DNA from: a virus
Strand: one strand, 5' to 3'
IMG/VR virus record: IMGVR_UViG_3300018023_000021
Location: 1-39,183 of that record
Length of the DNA: 39,183 nt
The translations under genes and the position numbers were made by a program. The notes beneath the pieces are model-generated. The model searched no databases. It saw only the letters and a program-made list of their open reading frames with translations, and was not told the DNA's origin. Shown here piece by piece: positions 1-8,644 of the stretch. The stretch's first letter is position 1, and every line of letters starts with the position of its first letter.

Positions 1-2
1 AA

Positions 3-530
3 AACTTTGACAAAAATCCAAAAATTAAGTCCGGAAGATGTGGGCATTGCCGATCATGTGCTAATGCGTACAAGGCAAAATGGGAGAAAAAATGGCGAAA
101 AGAGCATCTTGAAGAGGCACGAGCCAGAGATCGGGCATATTTGCGTAGCGAACAACATCGTGCTTGGTATTTGCGCCGCCGCGACGAATTAAACGCACTA
201 GCTAAAGAATGGAGAAAGGCCCACCCAAAGCACGTAAAAGACTTATCTATTAAGAAAAGGTTTCGACAATACGGAGTAACTCCAGAGTGGTACGAAGAGA
301 CTTTACGCTTACAGGGGGGTAAATGCGCTATCTGCGGCTCGTTTGATCCAAAAAGTAATGGAAAGACCTTCCACGTTGACCACGACCATTCTTGCTGCGG
401 TAATTCGTGCCACGCTTGTGATAAATGCAGACGCGGTTTGCTTTGCGCCGTATGTAATACGAGGCTTGGAATTTTGGAAGACACGGATTGGATCAAGCAA
501 GCAACTGCGTATCTAGCTCGATATAAATAA
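3..530 (+). CDS. Endonuclease VII-family HNH nuclease, 5' end outside window
   Basis: The reading frame is open from the window edge to TAA at 528-530, so the N-terminus is missing. The early part holds a CGHCRSC cluster followed by a Lys/Arg-rich helix. The C-terminal part has CAICG, then HVDHDH, then CDKCRRGLLCAVCNTRLG. This is the layout of the recombination endonuclease VII family (Pfam PF02945): zinc-binding cysteines around a DHDH catalytic core. These proteins cut branched or homing-site DNA and in phages are often free-standing homing endonucleases. It is one of only two phage-side genes on the plus strand and faces the tail gene ending at 737. An ATG at 141 would give a shorter protein, but the upstream cysteine cluster argues that translation starts before the window. 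Confidence 0.85.
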   Translation, partial: NFDKNPKIKSGRCGHCRSCANAYKAKWEKKWRKEHLEEARARDRAYLRSEQHRAWYLRRRDELNALAKEWRKAHPKHVKDLSIKKRFRQYGVTPEWYEETLRLQGGKCAICGSFDPKSNGKTFHVDHDHSCCGNSCHACDKCRRGLLCAVCNTRLGILEDTDWIKQATAYLARYK

Positions 531-572
531 CTTGCAAAAAGGCTTGACCAAAATCCCATATTCCCCCCAAGC

Positions 573-649
573 AAAAACAAAAATGGCCCAGAGGCCACTT
601 CGGACTCTGAGCCATTGCTTGTTCCCAAAAGGGGGGCATGCTGCTCGAC
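573..649 (-). promoter_or_regulatory. Two-hairpin RNA element, copy 1 (terminator-like)
   Basis: Read on the minus strand: a GAGC box, then CATGCC, a short C/G hairpin (CCC-TTTT-GGG), the conserved linker AACAAGCAATGGCTC, then a long hairpin (ATGGCTCAGAG pairing with CTCTGGGCCAT) and TTTTTGTTTTT. It lies 3' of the last tail gene (end 737) and is a good intrinsic terminator for it. The upper stem CAGAG/CTCTG differs from CAAG/CTTG in other copies by paired changes. The rest of the 531-736 gap shows nothing else that I can support. Confidence 0.75.
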
Positions 650-736
650 AACTTCTTTCCCGTACAGTTTACCGCTATTACGCAAATAAGACTATCGACA
701 AATCAACGTCAATTCCAAGTTTTTTATATTATTAAA

Positions 737-1867
737 TCAAGGAAAAACAACAACTTCGAGCGTAATTGTATCCCAAGAAACGCCAATATTTGGACAAGTA
801 ACTTCCGCTGAAACTGTATTTGTTGCGCTTACACCGCATAAAATATTTTCCAGACTGGCAGCCGGAGTTCCTGAAACAGGCCCTCCCAACGGGCTCGCAA
901 CAGCACACATTCCCACTGTCGCTCCAGTAACCGTAGTCGAGCCATAAAATGTACCGCTTGATGCACCTCCGGCGTTAATCGTGATTGTTCCCTTTAGATA
1001 ACCGGTTCCGCCACCTCCGCTTGCTGTAATTGTTTGATCCGGCCAGCTCCCCGTGATGGTGATGTTTGTACCGGCTACCAAGCTGGGACTTGCTGTACCC
1101 GTTCCACCATTTGCCACAGACACCGGCGTCGAAAGCGACAGCGTCACATTTCCGCTTGTACCGCCGCCAGTCAGCCCGGTTCCAGCCGTTACACCAGTAA
1201 TTGTTCCGCTTCCGCCCCCCGTCGAATTGACGGTAACAGCTCCCACACCACTGGTGGGCGATATTGTCACATTGGTTCCCGCAACAATCTGCGTAACCAC
1301 GTTTCCAATATTTGGAACCAGCTCCGCCCAAAAATTTGTGCCATCGTAGACCACCACCGCCACACAGCCTTGTGGAACTGGCATCGAAGCTGCAGCCAAA
1401 TTATTATCGTAAGAAATCGTTCCGGTAATAGGCGTCAATGTCGCCGTACCGGCGCCATAATTCAAGATGCTTGTAAACCAAGGTACGGTAATTGCTGGGG
1501 AAGACGAGCCCACGCTTAACGTCACCGCAATCGCCGAGGCATTATCAAGAATAATGTATTTTCCGTAATCCGATTGCACCGTGGTGTAGGCTGTCACTCC
1601 AGATTGATCGTTCACGTAACCAATCGTTGTTGTAGAAGTATTAGTAACAACCGTCTCTGAACCCGAAGACGTGCTCGCCGTTGATGTTGTTGTCGCCGTT
1701 GTTGTCGTTGTTGTTGTCGAAGTTAATTGCGATTTTAACGAAGCAACCGCTTGATTTAGGTCAAGAATTCCCTGAAAAGCATTGCGATGCGCTGTTTTCG
1801 CCCCTTCGCTTTCGTTGGCAATTTCCGATTCAAAAGGATAACGAAACGATTCCAGATTAATTGCCAT
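737..1867 (-). CDS. Tail fibre-like protein with Thr-rich linker
   Basis: The protein has 376 residues if it starts at the ATG at 1867. That start gives MAINLESFRYPF, with AAGG upstream. Upstream codons are better explained by the small zinc-ribbon gene at 1857-1979. After a helical N-terminal part comes a run of about 20 Thr/Ala/Ser residues. Then follow beta-rich Gly/Thr/Ser repeats such as GITGVTAGTGLTGGG and VANGGTGTAS, typical of phage fibre shafts. The role is inferred as a distal tail fibre or tail-spike component. It is the last minus-strand gene before a terminator-like element. No enzymatic domain was recognised. Confidence 0.7.
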   Translation of the reverse strand: MAINLESFRYPFESEIANESEGAKTAHRNAFQGILDLNQAVASLKSQLTSTTTTTTTATTTSTASTSSGSETVVTNTSTTTIGYVNDQSGVTAYTTVQSDYGKYIILDNASAIAVTLSVGSSSPAITVPWFTSILNYGAGTATLTPITGTISYDNNLAAASMPVPQGCVAVVVYDGTNFWAELVPNIGNVVTQIVAGTNVTISPTSGVGAVTVNSTGGGSGTITGVTAGTGLTGGGTSGNVTLSLSTPVSVANGGTGTASPSLVAGTNITITGSWPDQTITASGGGGTGYLKGTITINAGGASSGTFYGSTTVTGATVGMCAVASPLGGPVSGTPAASLENILCGVSATNTVSAEVTCPNIGVSWDTITLEVVVFP

Positions 1868-1979
1868 TGTGTTTGGCCTTCCATATCGTGCAATTTGGGC
1901 ATAAACCGTTGGGAGGTGGTGTAACCTGTATCGCTCCACAACGTTTGCATCGCCGATCAGTTATCGTAATTTTTCCCAT
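1857..1979 (-). CDS. 40-residue zinc-ribbon protein
   Basis: This short gene starts at an ATG sharing its A with the TAA of the upstream large tail gene (TAATG junction). A strong purine-rich GGAGGTGGAGGA lies just before it, so it is probably translated by coupling. The product contains CKRCG and CPNC, two CxxC knuckles 12 residues apart, the signature of a zinc ribbon. It ends by overlapping the start of the fibre gene by 11 bases. Its function is unknown. Such small zinc ribbons bind nucleic acid or stabilise protein assemblies. The tight coupling on both sides argues that it is real. Confidence 0.7.
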   Translation of the reverse strand: MGKITITDRRCKRCGAIQVTPPPNGLCPNCTIWKAKHNGN

Positions 1980-4900
1980 TATCCTCCACCTCCATTTTCA
2001 GCAAAGGGCTGCACCTCTCTGTACGCCCCTGTCGATCCCCAATCTTTTACTTGCACCACAAAGTCTTCCAAATTAAGTTGAAACTGCACTGTTGAAGTAA
2101 ACTGAAACCACAACAACTTCCACTTGCTCGCGCCGCAAACAAGTTTTAATTTCGTCAGCGCACCGCTTGACGAGGGAATCGTAATAGCTGGTGGCCCATA
2201 ACTGCCGTTATCCGCATCCGCCGCATAGCCGGTCAGCGTAATCGTAGACGTGGAAGAATATTCCACAATCAATACCGGCCCCAGCGTCTGCCATCCCTTT
2301 CCCCCGATCGCGGGAGTCTGCACAATGGCGGTTCCTGTTTCCGTGCCGCCGCTGGCTAGCTGACGAATGCTGCCATCGTTGCAACCTACCAGCACCCCTT
2401 GCTGGCTCAAACCTTCGTTGGTTGCGTGGATTGTGGCTGGCCATTCGTACACATCCCACACCCAGCCCATCGCCTGAATATCAAAAACCAGTGTCCGCGG
2501 CACATTGGTCGTGTCAACATAGTCGTAGTAAAGATATCCGTTTACAATCGAAAATTTTTGTAATTGCGATTGTGTGTCATCGGGCGGATAGATCGTTACA
2601 CCTTCTCGCGTCACCGGCTGAGGAACGCTTGTTCCACCATCCTCGTTTTCATGCGGAAAAATTGGATACAAACTATCGTCGGTAATCGACTTTGACGCGC
2701 CGCCTCCAGGTGAAAAGTGAATTCCGTCGTCCACGCGAAAGAAAATAAGTCCGCCGCCCTCGATCGCTACACAGCGCGGCATAAACAGCCCGCGGTTAAT
2801 GCTCGTGGCTTGCAAGGTCCAGGTTGATCCCGTGGTTCCCGTTACAGTGGCAAGAGCATTAAAAAAGTTAGGCATAATAACCCATGCCCGTCGGATCGAA
2901 AACAGCACACCCCGCCCCCCAGACATGGCGCCGTTAACCAGAGGCTCGCCAGGATCGGTTACGTCCATTTGGTTAGTATCCGGCGCCGCATCAAGATTCG
3001 ATCCTGAGCACCAATAAAGTGTTCCCGGTCGCAGCGTATCACCTACACCAAATGTGTAGTTAATATTATCCGTGGGGCCAAATAGATACGGCAACGGCTG
3101 AGCGGCAAGAATGGGTTCGGAAATTTCATAAGCCAGATCTGTTCCATCAGGAACACCAGGAATCGTAATTTCGTTGACAAAACCGTCAGGAACAACAATG
3201 CCCTTATCCGTAAAGATTACCGTTCCGCTGACCGTCGTACCTCCCGTAGTGCTAAAGGTCGGGGTTGTGCTGCCTGAAATTCCCGCCGTTGTAACAAGCT
3301 GGTAATGGCCATTGGTATCTTCAATGACCCAGTCCAATGCATATGCGGTTAAAGCAGCAAAATTACTGGCTGAGGGGCGCGAAATGAAGGTATAGGCCAA
3401 GGAAGTCGGGGAACCTATTTTAATGATTGTTCCCGCTAGCCATCGCGTATTAAATCCAGTAGCTGTACCTCCAATCGCCCCCCCGCTGACCCAAGTAATT
3501 ACGTTACTTGAAACTGTACAAATTCCTTTTTGCGGCAAATCAATCGAAGGAAAGGGTTCGTAATTGGTGTAAACAAGTATATTTGTGCCAAGTTCAGTAT
3601 CCGTCAGCGAATCAGAAACTGGAGTATTAGTTCCCCCTCCGCCAAGGTCATCATTTGGCCCCGTGCAAACGTACGTAAAATCTGTAATAGCGGAATCGAC
3701 ACGGTAATAATCAACCTTGTCTACTTGAGGATCGTTCGACCAATTTGACGTAATGGTGTTTGCTTTGACAGGAACAGATTCCGCCGTCGACTCAGGCGAA
3801 GGATTAGAAGTCGCTCCCGTTGCGCTGGAGCGATACGTGTAGCGATACTGCACCTCTTCTCTAACCGTGTCGCTCAAGGGAAGAACAATCGTTGGCGTGG
3901 TCACGCCAGAGATTGTTGATGAGGCAGTGGGAGAAACCATCAAAAGAAGAATACGGCCGGAGTGGTACCAAAAGTCATAGTCGATCTCGATTGAATGAAT
4001 TCCTGCTGACGCAAAATGTAAAATCACGGTCGTAACCGTGCATTGGCCACCTTCGTTGTAATAAGTGCCGTTATATTTCAGCGGAGCAACAGGAAGAAGA
4101 GCAATTCCGCTTACCACCGAAATAGTTTGCCCGTAAGAAGATATTTGAGATTTGCTTAATGAAACCGTTCCGGCAGTTGTTTCTTCGTTACCGGTCATGT
4201 ATGTTGCACTCGCCGAAACAAAGGTGGGGCTTCCGCCAATACCCCAGATTGTTTGATCTTTATTGGTTAGAACAAATTTGTAATATCCACCTGCAGGAAT
4301 ATAAATGCTTCCGGTCAAGCAAAAATTAAAGTTTGTATACGTCGTACTGGTTGTATATGTCGATGTGAGAGGCGAGGCAAACACGGCATTTGAACCTGAA
4401 ACAACGCCCTCCGCAGTCAATTGAAACCATTCCATCGGGTTATTTATAACGTAATCAGAAGTTCCGTTAGAAATATCCACGCCAGGCAATCCAGGTATTC
4501 CGGCGGCAAGGGGTGGAACGCACGCCGTTCCAAACGAGGCATCAAAAATAAAGGAATTTCCTGTTGTACTTCCGTCCGCATTTGACGTAGAGCGAGTTGG
4601 TCCACTTCCGCCAGAATCGTCTGGATTTTTCCAGATGTAAGACCCAACTTGGCCTGACGACGGAGAATCTCCCCAGTAACTAAGCGACAATGTGCCGAGT
4701 GTGGATACAACCAACGGCAATGCATTTGTTGTTACTGTTACCGTAATGCTAAAAGAACCAGAGTTATTGCTAAAGGTGTTTCCAGTCGAGTCAATGCCGA
4801 TTTGCATCGATACGGCCGTGCTGGGAACAGTAATTTCTACACCCAGATTTCCACCCACGTCCACAATATTTTTGATATAAAGCGGTGCCTGTCCAGCGGC

Positions 4901-6244
4901 AATCACGTTGCCGTCGCCATCCGTAAACGCTCCAATAATGATCGATGGAACTGTCGACGGAGGAGACACTCCGCCCGTAGGTTGTACGTAGTAACCTGGA
5001 TTGGTCGAGGCCAGCGGTAGCCCTGTGGCCGTCGGGGTTGTGATTACGTTTCCGTTGATAATCACCGTGTCCGTGGGATCAGGAATAGTAATTGTCACGG
5101 TGGTCGCATTTTGCACGTTTACCGTGTACGGTGCGGTTCCATCAACAGGTGGAGTGGTATTTGGGTACCCTTCGGTTTCGCCGTAATCAAAATCCGAGTT
5201 TGTTCCTGTCGGATAGTTTGTCCAAGGAATCGCCGTCGCGTAAAGCACTCCGGTTGTCGTCACACTAGAATTTTCGGTGGAGACAGAAGGAGCAAGTTGC
5301 GGCTCCTTAATGCCCATTTTGTAGCAAACATTATCCGACCGAACCTTCATCATACCGTTCGATGGGAAATTATCAGCGGTATGGCCACCGCTGGCATTGG
5401 TAATTAAAAATTCCGTTTCGAGAGTAACGTCTCCTTGTATAGCCGAATCGCCAACATACATCCACGGCTGCACTGAAGAGTTGGGCCTAAACGGAATCAT
5501 CGAAACCGGATTGCCACTTAAACCAATCGCTACCACGGCAGTGCTAGAAAACAAAGTAGTATTGACGCCAGTCATTAGCACATATCCATTCGCTGGTCCG
5601 TTGGGCGTGGAATCGTTTAAACGACGAATTGTATGTAGAGCGGCAGGAGTCGTGTAATAAATTGTGACTACGACACTGTTGACATAGGTTGTGGCTGTTA
5701 TGCCGCTTAAGTTATCTACTTCAAATACGGGTGTAAATCCAGCGTTGATAATTGCCGGAGTGACAGTCGCGCCCCATAAAGAAGTGTTGCCGCCAAACGT
5801 ATATGTTGCCGCTGTTGTTGTTAGTGTTGCTTTATCAAGGGTTGCTCCAGAAATTCCAAGTCCAAACGATAACGATTGCGATCCCGATGTGGCATAAGCG
5901 TTGCAAGTTATTTTTATGCCCGCGATCGTTGCCGTCGTTGGAATTGTTTGTGCGCCAATCGCTAACGATAACGTGCCTGATCCCATATCGGCAGCTACAG
6001 AAACTGATGTAAATAATGAGGTAGATGTTGCATTTGCAGGATTAGTCCAATAACTACTGCTGCAAGTAAGAGTCGGAACGAGCGTAAACGGATTTCCAAC
6101 GGTTTCAATCGCATTTGTAAGCAAATTGCGAAAGTTGACGCTACCAGCCGAATAGGTACGGACGTTTTGAGCAATGCTTACCGATCCGCTAGGCTCGCGG
6201 TTTGGGGGGTGAGTTAAATCGAAACCTTTAAAATTAAGCGCCAC
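1979..6244 (-). CDS. Very large beta-rich tail/neck structural protein
   Basis: The product has about 1,421 residues from GTG at 6244, which has AAGGG five bases upstream and gives (M)ALNFKGFDL. The frame stays open upstream to 6340, but that part coincides with repeat element copy 2, so I prefer the downstream start. The sequence is Ser/Thr/Gly/Val-rich and beta-strand dominated, with no signal peptide or coiled coil. About residues 1220-1340 contain aromatic-rich blade-like strands (FSIVNGYLYYDYV, MGWVWDVYEWPATI, VLVGCNDGSIRQL), suggesting a beta-propeller. It lies just after the 443-residue gene, in the place where short-tailed phages encode tail hub or needle proteins. The exact role is not recognised. 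Confidence 0.7.
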   Translation of the reverse strand: MALNFKGFDLTHPPNREPSGSVSIAQNVRTYSAGSVNFRNLLTNAIETVGNPFTLVPTLTCSSSYWTNPANATSTSLFTSVSVAADMGSGTLSLAIGAQTIPTTATIAGIKITCNAYATSGSQSLSFGLGISGATLDKATLTTTAATYTFGGNTSLWGATVTPAIINAGFTPVFEVDNLSGITATTYVNSVVVTIYYTTPAALHTIRRLNDSTPNGPANGYVLMTGVNTTLFSSTAVVAIGLSGNPVSMIPFRPNSSVQPWMYVGDSAIQGDVTLETEFLITNASGGHTADNFPSNGMMKVRSDNVCYKMGIKEPQLAPSVSTENSSVTTTGVLYATAIPWTNYPTGTNSDFDYGETEGYPNTTPPVDGTAPYTVNVQNATTVTITIPDPTDTVIINGNVITTPTATGLPLASTNPGYYVQPTGGVSPPSTVPSIIIGAFTDGDGNVIAAGQAPLYIKNIVDVGGNLGVEITVPSTAVSMQIGIDSTGNTFSNNSGSFSITVTVTTNALPLVVSTLGTLSLSYWGDSPSSGQVGSYIWKNPDDSGGSGPTRSTSNADGSTTGNSFIFDASFGTACVPPLAAGIPGLPGVDISNGTSDYVINNPMEWFQLTAEGVVSGSNAVFASPLTSTYTTSTTYTNFNFCLTGSIYIPAGGYYKFVLTNKDQTIWGIGGSPTFVSASATYMTGNEETTAGTVSLSKSQISSYGQTISVVSGIALLPVAPLKYNGTYYNEGGQCTVTTVILHFASAGIHSIEIDYDFWYHSGRILLLMVSPTASSTISGVTTPTIVLPLSDTVREEVQYRYTYRSSATGATSNPSPESTAESVPVKANTITSNWSNDPQVDKVDYYRVDSAITDFTYVCTGPNDDLGGGGTNTPVSDSLTDTELGTNILVYTNYEPFPSIDLPQKGICTVSSNVITWVSGGAIGGTATGFNTRWLAGTIIKIGSPTSLAYTFISRPSASNFAALTAYALDWVIEDTNGHYQLVTTAGISGSTTPTFSTTGGTTVSGTVIFTDKGIVVPDGFVNEITIPGVPDGTDLAYEISEPILAAQPLPYLFGPTDNINYTFGVGDTLRPGTLYWCSGSNLDAAPDTNQMDVTDPGEPLVNGAMSGGRGVLFSIRRAWVIMPNFFNALATVTGTTGSTWTLQATSINRGLFMPRCVAIEGGGLIFFRVDDGIHFSPGGGASKSITDDSLYPIFPHENEDGGTSVPQPVTREGVTIYPPDDTQSQLQKFSIVNGYLYYDYVDTTNVPRTLVFDIQAMGWVWDVYEWPATIHATNEGLSQQGVLVGCNDGSIRQLASGGTETGTAIVQTPAIGGKGWQTLGPVLIVEYSSTSTITLTGYAADADNGSYGPPAITIPSSSGALTKLKLVCGASKWKLLWFQFTSTVQFQLNLEDFVVQVKDWGSTGAYREVQPFAENGGGG

Positions 6245-6260
6245 TTTGCCCTTGTCTGGT

Positions 6261-6338
6261 AAAACAGCAATGGCCCAAAACCATTGCTGGTCTTGAGCCA
6301 TTGCTTGTTCGCCACAGGGCGAGGGCATGTTGCTCGAC
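6261..6338 (-). promoter_or_regulatory. Two-hairpin RNA element, copy 2 (no U-tract)
   Basis: It has the same order as the other copies: GAGC, CATGCCC, a first hairpin (TCGCC-CTGT-GGCGA), AACAAGCAATGGCTC, then a 14-bp hairpin AATGGCTCAAGACC/GGTTTTGGGCCATT with two wobble pairs. The first stem differs completely in sequence from copy 1 but still pairs, which supports an RNA fold. Unlike copies 1, 3 and 4 it lacks the following T-run. It sits directly before the chosen start of the large tail gene, so here it is a 5' leader rather than a terminator. Confidence 0.7.
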
Positions 6339-6375
6339 AACTTATTTTATACTTTTCATTATTTCATATTTAAAC

Positions 6376-7707
6376 TTATTTTGTTCCTTCGCTTGGCTGC
6401 GATTTCTGCCTTGCGTCGTTGTACCGCTCTTGATTTCGATCTTGCGCCTGTCCGCGCTGCACCAGAATATCGCTAAAGCTACCCATGCTCTTAAGTCGCG
6501 AGTTCTCCGCCGAGCACGCTTGAATAGCGCGTGCCTCCAGTTCCAATGCCGATTGGAATTCGGCACCAGCCATTTTAAAGGTCGCATAAGCCTGAGCTAG
6601 ATCTAAAACAACATCCCAATTGCTGCGCGAAACTTGAACATAATCGGCATCCAATGACGGCACTGGCGCATTCGCTAAAACGGTTGCCCCAATGCCAGAT
6701 CCCGTAGGCGCGGCTAAAAAATCAATACCCCCAATCACGATGCAAGGGCCAAAACTTGTTGGCGTTGAATCCCACTCCGGCGCATACCGGTCCATAGCGG
6801 CAATCGACGGCATATCGGTAGCTGCGTTGTTTACCTTTGCCAACATGATCCAGGGCGTTTTAAGCAACAAATTCAAACCATCCTGGTATCTGCGTAAGCA
6901 GTATGCAGCGCGCAGACGATCCGTGGCCTCGCTTTCCCTTCCCAAAAGATCAGCCATTGCCCCCCAGATCAGCACCCATGCAAAATCATCTGGAATATTC
7001 AATAACGTCGCCGTAGGTGGAGAAAAGGCTGCGCCCGATTTCAACACCACGGCTTCATATGTTCCCGGCAAGTTAGGCGTAATGTCTACATCCCAAGCAA
7101 GTGGCGGTTCTGAAGTCAGCATAAAGGTTTCGGGCGTTCCAGAACCTAATTGATACAATGGTGCTTCATAAAACTCCTGCGCCACTGTATCATCGCGATA
7201 AAGAGTATTTGGATTTCCGGTTACCGGAATATAGCGAACCCGCTCAACGTCTATAACTGTGTCAGGAAGATAGGTTCGACGCGTATTGGGAACTATCGCA
7301 ACGTTAGAAAGCAACATCTGGTTGCAATTTGATATTTGCAGCATTTCGTCGCGTCGATGCTGCAAAGCTGTTGAAAAATCGTTGATGGTAAATTGCGAAG
7401 TTCCACTCCAAGTTCCTCCTGTTGGCGGTTCCAACAGCATGTATTCCATCAACGTATAGCAATAAGTATCTGTAAGCGTACGTATGCGCGGCGAATTGGT
7501 CAAAGTTGCTAGCGAATTCCAAAGCGTTGATGAATTAAAGACAAAGTCCTGTTTCCAAGTAAACGTAAGCACATTAAACATTCGCAGCGCTTGGCAAACA
7601 TAAATTCCGCATTCAGTGTCCGTCCAAAACACATTTCCGGTATCCGCCAGCCGCGACGCAAGCTGTTGGCGTGCAGTCAGAAATGTAAGCCAGCTATACG
7701 CCGTCAT
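6376..7707 (-). CDS. Phage structural protein, probable neck/tail component
   Basis: A 443-residue protein starting at ATG 7707, with GGTAAGGA just upstream and the TAA of the previous gene only a few bases away. The N-terminal half is soluble and mixed (TAYSWLTFLTARQQLASRL, then DFAWVLIWGAMADLLGRE). The C-terminus has helices with charged ends (QRGQAQDRNQERYNDARQ). No known enzymatic motif is visible. It sits between small basic proteins and the giant tail protein, so a virion role is inferred from position. I do not recognise a named family. Confidence 0.6.
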   Translation of the reverse strand: MTAYSWLTFLTARQQLASRLADTGNVFWTDTECGIYVCQALRMFNVLTFTWKQDFVFNSSTLWNSLATLTNSPRIRTLTDTYCYTLMEYMLLEPPTGGTWSGTSQFTINDFSTALQHRRDEMLQISNCNQMLLSNVAIVPNTRRTYLPDTVIDVERVRYIPVTGNPNTLYRDDTVAQEFYEAPLYQLGSGTPETFMLTSEPPLAWDVDITPNLPGTYEAVVLKSGAAFSPPTATLLNIPDDFAWVLIWGAMADLLGRESEATDRLRAAYCLRRYQDGLNLLLKTPWIMLAKVNNAATDMPSIAAMDRYAPEWDSTPTSFGPCIVIGGIDFLAAPTGSGIGATVLANAPVPSLDADYVQVSRSNWDVVLDLAQAYATFKMAGAEFQSALELEARAIQACSAENSRLKSMGSFSDILVQRGQAQDRNQERYNDARQKSQPSEGTK

Positions 7708-7710
7708 TCC

Positions 7711-7965
7711 TTACCTTTTTGATGCCAAGCGCTTCCGGCTACCCTTTTTCCCTTTGCCCTTTTTCAAGCCACTAACAGCAATTCCAGGGAACTTGGCATG
7801 CACCTTACGCCGTACTTCAGCTTTTTCTTGCGAAGAACCAAACTGTGATACACGCGCTAATGCATTCTTTGCATGCGCACGATCATGAATTGGGAAGCGA
7901 CGTCCTTTAACCGCGAACGCTTTACTTGGCAACTTTTGCCGCTTTTTGTAGGTCAACTTCGCCAT
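7711..7965 (-). CDS. Small basic phage protein (DUF6582-like)
   Basis: An 84-residue protein rich in Lys and Arg. The central segment FPIHDRAHAKNALARVSQFG, followed by EKAEVRRKVHAKFP, matches a motif that I recall from small phage proteins and from the ends of some prohead proteases (DUF6582-type), which use 'PIHDRSHARNALARVSQ'. The name is from memory. The C-terminus is a Lys/Gly tail. It starts at ATG 7965 behind GAAGGTGAGCT. RNA element copy 3 lies 21 bases upstream of the start. A nucleic-acid or packaging-associated role is possible but not shown. Confidence 0.7.
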   Translation of the reverse strand: MAKLTYKKRQKLPSKAFAVKGRRFPIHDRAHAKNALARVSQFGSSQEKAEVRRKVHAKFPGIAVSGLKKGKGKKGSRKRLASKR

Positions 7966-7985
7966 AGCTCACCTTCTAGGGCCAC

Positions 7986-8063
7986 AAATAAAAATAGCCC
8001 AAGGCCATTTCGGTCTTGAGCCATTGCTTGTTCCCTAAGAAAAGGGAGGGCATGCTGCTCGCG
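7986..8063 (-). promoter_or_regulatory. Two-hairpin RNA element, copy 3
   Basis: Minus strand: GAGCAGCATGCCC, a first hairpin CCCT-(loop)-AGGG, AACAAGCAATGGCTCAAG, a second hairpin closing with CTTGGGCTATT, then TTTTTATTT. Pairs change from C-G to U-G relative to other copies and the stem is kept. It lies between the 66-residue and 84-residue basic proteins, 3' of the first and 5' of the second. Confidence 0.75.
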
Positions 8064-8088
8064 TTTTTCCTATACAATCATCTACCAG

Positions 8089-8283
8089 TTACTTTCTGGT
8101 GACAACTTTTTTTCTGTGTTTACTCTTCTTGGTTAAGGATTTACGTGATCCAATTCGACCTTCCTTTCGTAAATACGAAAGCAAAATCGCCTTTGCTTGT
8201 TTCTTGTTACGAACGATCTTTCCTCCCTTACCAGAATGTAGCTGATGCTTGCGGAACTTTTTCATGATTTCGCGAGCGGGCAT
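8089..8283 (-). CDS. Small basic protein (DUF6496-like)
   Basis: Sixty-four residues from ATG 8283 (a GTG two codons upstream is also possible). The pattern MKKFRKHQLHSGKGGKIVRNKKQAKAI resembles small proteins of bacteria and phages with 'EFKxGxLxSGxGxxVxxRKQAIAIALSEA', which I recall as DUF6496. The C-terminus is very Lys/Arg-rich. The start follows the TGA of the holin candidate by a few bases, so the two are translationally linked. The function of the family is unknown. DNA binding is plausible from its charge. Confidence 0.65.
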   Translation of the reverse strand: MPAREIMKKFRKHQLHSGKGGKIVRNKKQAKAILLSYLRKEGRIGSRKSLTKKSKHRKKVVTRK

Positions 8284-8289
8284 AAGCAC

Positions 8290-8622
8290 TCACTTTGCTG
8301 CGTTGTCTCCTGTCACAGCCGCAGGTTTAGAGGAATTTGTTAATTTGGACACTGTTCCATGAATTCCAGCAGAACCAAGCGCCGCAGTTAAAATAATTAA
8401 AAATGAATTGGCTGTATAAAGCTGATCGGACGGTATTGCCACCATTGCACCAAGTGCATTTAAAACCAAGTTAAGCGCTGCCGCTGTAGGGCCTGTAATA
8501 TACTGCCCAATCAATGGAGACTGTTTTAATATTTGCAATACGCCATATACCACCACAGCAATTGCAAGAATTTTTGCAGCAGGTGGAAAAGTAAGTATCA
8601 CCCCAAATAAAATCGTTGCCAT
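8290..8622 (-). CDS. Small membrane protein, holin candidate
   Basis: From ATG 8622, preceded by AGGAGGAGAT, the product has 110 residues. Hydrophobic stretches lie at about residues 3-28 (ILFGVILTFPPAAKILAIAVVVYGVL), 45-62 and 72-92. A short polar tail (SSKPAAVTGDNAAK) follows. It lies directly after the lambda R-like endolysin gene and a small coiled-coil membrane protein, so a holin role in lysis is the best reading. No holin family signature was recognised, so the call rests on size, membrane segments and position. Confidence 0.6.
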   Translation of the reverse strand: MATILFGVILTFPPAAKILAIAVVVYGVLQILKQSPLIGQYITGPTAAALNLVLNALGAMVAIPSDQLYTANSFLIILTAALGSAGIHGTVSKLTNSSKPAAVTGDNAAK

Positions 8623-8644
8623 ATCTCCTCCTTTTCTCAAATGC

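Noticed and set aside
7-192. Short plus-strand frame at the left edge
   Set aside because: The overlapping frame from base 3 continues the endonuclease VII protein with a zinc cysteine cluster, which is better supported.
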